A DNA stretch of 64,000 nt from Carettochelys insculpta (Eukaryota > Chordata > Testudines > Carettochelyidae), in the NCBI RefSeq assembly GCF_033958435.1, contig NC_134167.1, forward strand, positions 6,158,001 through 6,222,000. Direction: 5' to 3'. The translations under genes and the position numbers were made by a program. The notes under the pieces were generated by a model. It saw only the letters and a program-made list of their open reading frames with translations, ran no database searches and was not told the origin of the DNA. This document shows, piece after piece, positions 61,215 to 64,000 of this stretch (positions are counted from its first letter, which is position 1; the number at the start of each line of letters is the position of its first letter).

Positions 61215-61990
61215 GAATGGTGATGCTGAATCAGATCCCAGAATATCTCAGCAAATTGGGAACCATATTTCAGGTGGGTCTGTTTCAGAATGACTGTTTT
61301 TTGTCCATCTTTTTGTTTTAATAAATGGCAGACACAGAATTAATGTCTAGTGTGATGGGAAATAATAGATCTTGTGGTATTCTCTAGAGGCGTTCAAAAC
61401 CATCGCAATGTCTTGCCATATGCTTTATGTGTGGCCAATATGTTTGCTCTGATTTAATCTGTATGTATTACGTGCCTTATAATTGGTGTCTGTCTTTGCT
61501 AGAAAACCTGAAAGGTTTATCAGTGCTAAAGATGGGGGTGGGAAGAAAAGCCAGGAAAGAACCACCTTGTGATTTGTCTCTGCAATAAACTTTGAGTGTT
61601 TTATTGAGAATCCAGCATTTCTGTTAAGTAATTTCCCCAAGCAGCTGGGATTTAGTCAATGTTCTTAGTTATAATTAAATGATAAATCCTGTCGTGGACA
61701 GTATCCAATATAGAATATGTCAGGTCTTTTGAAGTGGAAGAGGGCACAAGATACACTACCTAGGAAAATGATCTGGCTTTGGAGGACCATATTCTCCTGT
61801 CAGAGGCTAGTAGTTGTCATTGAAGAGTCAATAATAAAGGAGTCTTTCATTTCTCTCACACTCTGTCATGCATACTCCACCTTTTTCTTGAAATAGAAGA
61901 TGACTGCGTGAACCCTAATTGGGGTCTAACAGGCAGAAGCTGCCTGTTTGTTGTTGTTAGTTTGCAATAGGGTTTTGTGGGAAAAAATGA
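61215..61990. other. No gene or clear repeat recognised
   Basis: Anonymous sequence. Confidence 0.5.
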
Positions 61991-61994
61991 AAAC

Positions 61995-62235
61995 TGTATG
62001 TTGACTGATGAGGAAGTGATACTACTGTTCATCATGTATATTTTGCTAGGTGCTCTACATATGCATGCTGACAGTCTGTGCCCCAAGAACTTACAGTCTA
62101 AACAAATAACGCATAAAAATGGTGGAAGGGGAAACAGAGGGACAGACAGGAAAGCTTACTTGTTTCATGGTCTTAGCAGGTTAAATAGAAAAGAGTGAAT
62201 TTGAACCCAGGTTCCCTGGTTCTAGTTAGTACCTC
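61995..62235 (-). mobile_element. MIR-like CORE-SINE, nearly full length
   Basis: ATTTTGCTAGGTGCTCTACA, CAGTCTGTGCCCCAAGAACT, TACAGTCTAAACAAATAACG and GAATTTGAACCCAGGTTCCC, in reverse-complement MIR order from LINE-like tail to head side. Confidence 0.82.
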
Positions 62236-62479
62236 ACCAACAAGAACACACTGCTGGAAATACCAAAAAAAGTACAAAAACATCCCAAGAAAGACCCGAT
62301 TAAATAATAAGTAATATTTAATCTCAGCAAGTACCTTGAAAGTATAGCTCATCTGTTATCAGGCAGAGGTGATTCTATTTTGCATTTGCAGGGAATTTTG
62401 GGGGTGAAGATAATATTTTGTACAAAGATTAAATGAGTCTTACAGACACCCCTCTTTCCTGTGGTATTGTCCCTTGTTT

Positions 62480-62565
62480 TACAGATGGTAAACTGAGGCG
62501 CAAAAAGGTTAAAGTGGTTGATTCATCTCATTCAGACAGCCTGTAGTTTAAATGGGCAATAAAGA
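62480..62565 (-). mobile_element. MIR-like fragment
   Basis: CCCTTGTTTTACAGATGGTA followed by AACTGAGGCGCAAAAAGGTT is the reverse-complement MIR core. Confidence 0.75.
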
Positions 62566-62569
62566 ACAC

Positions 62570-63555
62570 TTGGAGAGTGATTTGTTACTACTTTCCTCCC
62601 TTGTTGCTTATACTTTCTACTAAGGGGGTGTAAAATCTAACAATCGAAGTTGGTAACATTTTTACACTGTGTTTACAGATATAAATTACTAATCAAGGGA
62701 TAAAGCCTTGGAGAATATGTACCCAAGGGTTCTAATTTCTATTTTTGTGCTTTAGCAATGGACACATCCCAGCCCCCCAGCCCCATAATTAGGGAGGTAA
62801 TCTTGCAAATATATTTACAGTAACATTTCATTACTTAAATAAAACCCTACCATTGTTCTTAGAGTTTGGAATCTTACTGTTTATATATATCTTTTCCTGA
62901 AGAGGTGAAGTCTGAAATATTTCTCGGAAGTTTGTTTCTCTGTTTTAAAGTATCTTCTATCAGAATTTATTGCTGATATATATGTATTTGTATATTCAGG
63001 CATAGATCTTGTCTTGTCCAAATAAAATGTTAAAATAACCCATGACCTTTGTTTAGTTTCTTAAACAAGTTTTTGATTTAAAAAGAAAAAAAATCAGTTT
63101 TTGGTAAATAAATAAGTTGTGGCTTTTTTTGTCACAGCCCCAGAACATTTTAATTAAAATATTTTTTCCAATGAATATCTTAGTTTTGGGGTTTTTTTAA
63201 AAAAAATATTGCTTTTAATGGAAATATTCCAATCAGCTGTCTCCAAAACTTAACATTTGATAACGATCCGTATGTATCACTATGTCAGTGAGATTTTCCT
63301 AGTAAAATACTTTAATTTAAAATAAGAAAACACCAACAAAGTTATTGCATACATATTTTCTCACGTCTAAGAATACGAGATCTAAAAAAGGGTGGGCGCT
63401 TATTCAAGAGAAATTGACATCTATCCATTGGTCAAAAGTAGAGCGAGAACAATAAAATATCAGTAAAATATCAGCGCTCCTGCTATTGTTTATGGAGATT
63501 GTTTACACACCAACACAACAGAGTCCAGATCTATGATTAGAGTTCTTAGGAGATT
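62570..63555. other. No gene or clear repeat recognised
   Basis: Strongly AT-rich anonymous sequence with A- and T-runs near 63.08 and 63.19 kb. Confidence 0.55.
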
Positions 63556-63561
63556 TACAAT

Positions 63562-63597
63562 ATAAATAAATAATAGTAATAATAATAATAATGATGA
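63562..63597. repeat. (TAA)n microsatellite
   Basis: TAAATAAATAATAGTAATAA grading into GATGATT, at the tail side of the adjoining MIR; probably grew from its A-rich tail. Confidence 0.85.
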
Positions 63598-63865
63598 TTT
63601 CAAAAGTTAAAATATTATGAAGCAGATATAACAATGAGCTCTTCTATAGTGTTTTTCATGAGTACATTTCAGACCACTGTACGACTGAGGTCATTTGTCA
63701 TGATTTTCCCCATTTTACAGACAAAGAAAATGAGTCACAATGAAGTGACTTGCCCAAGGTCACCAAGCAGGCTAATAGTAAAATGCCAAGAATAAAACCC
63801 ACTCTCCAGAGTCCCAGTCCAGTGCTCTATCTACTACACAACACTTCCTCTCAGAAGGTGACTGC
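63598..63865 (-). mobile_element. MIR-like CORE-SINE, full length
   Basis: CTTCTATAGTGTTTTTCATG, CCCATTTTACAGACAAAGAA, AGTGACTTGCCCAAGGTCAC, GAATAAAACCCACTCTCCAG and AGTCCCAGTCCAGTGCTCTA, then TCTACTACACAACACTTCCTC. This is the best preserved MIR of the window, read in reverse complement from tail to head. Confidence 0.92.
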
Positions 63866-64000
63866 TAGGCTAAGAGAGTCAATATAAAGTATCTACCACA
63901 TCTCCTGTAGCTGAAGGAACAAGTTGTAACATGTTCAGTCATATCAGCCCTTGGGACAGAATCTAATATTTCCTAGATTTGTTACTTGAGAAGCATCTCT

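Noticed and set aside
60925..61293. 122-codon frame
   Set aside because: Inside a Harbinger-like element; repeated F/S/K-rich runs come from CTTTCAAAA words.
1..64000. CRISPR arrays, operons, phage or bacterial content
   Set aside because: Composition and repeat families are vertebrate; no regularly spaced repeats or tightly packed genes.
1..64000. Endogenous retrovirus
   Set aside because: No gag/pol/env-like frame, primer-binding site or paired LTRs were seen; only a weak solo-LTR candidate at 41.45-42.16 kb.

Overview
This window looks like nuclear DNA from a reptile, most likely a cryptodiran (hidden-necked) turtle. The main evidence is its repeats: a tRNA-Lys-like SINE whose head contains TAGCYRTGTTAGTCTG and whose body reads like the tortoise polIII/SINE; many 5'-truncated CR1 LINEs; old MIR-like CORE-SINEs; and a large set of short DNA transposons ending in GGSYATGTCTACACT. 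A softshell or related lineage is possible, but the sequence alone does not settle it. All family names come from remembered consensus features; no library search was run.

I find no host protein-coding gene, exon, rRNA gene or functional tRNA gene. Every open frame is short, lacks domain structure or codon bias, and many lie inside repeats. The only recognisable protein-coding remains are broken reverse-transcriptase pieces of LINEs: CR1 ORF2 at about 26.4-27.6 kb (minus strand) and 42.5-44.3 kb (plus strand), and a different non-LTR element at about 20.1-20.5 kb (minus strand). The window is therefore an intergenic stretch or the inside of a very long intron. It is AT-rich, with a few GC-richer islands (12.4-12.7, 13.4-13.9, 16.9-17.2, 36.3-36.7, 41.5-42.1 and 58.3-58.8 kb) that look like repeats rather than CpG-island promoters.

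Layout: 0-10 kb holds MIR and CR1 fragments, two hAT-like short elements with target-site duplications (TSDs) at 1.8 and 5.3 kb, and a hairpin DNA element at 4.6 kb. 10-20 kb is mostly anonymous, with GC-rich repeats and three Harbinger-like elements. 20-28 kb is dense with LINE and DNA-transposon material. 28-42 kb is sparser, with CR1, SINE and hAT copies and one complete Harbinger-like copy at 38.8 kb. 42.5-44.7 kb is one CR1 LINE split by two palindromic Harbinger-like elements. 44.7-59.7 kb is mostly anonymous, with two MIRs each split by a hAT element. 59.7-61.2 kb has a SINE interrupted by two DNA elements stacked end to end, then a third element nearby. 62-64 kb ends in a MIR cluster.

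The most informative content is the insertion archaeology. In several places an older repeat can be joined across a younger insertion, which fixes the insertion boundary and the TSD: TTA/TAA (3 bp) for the Harbinger-like elements and 8 bp for the hAT-like ones. This is a record of transposition; I see no evidence of a new gene system.
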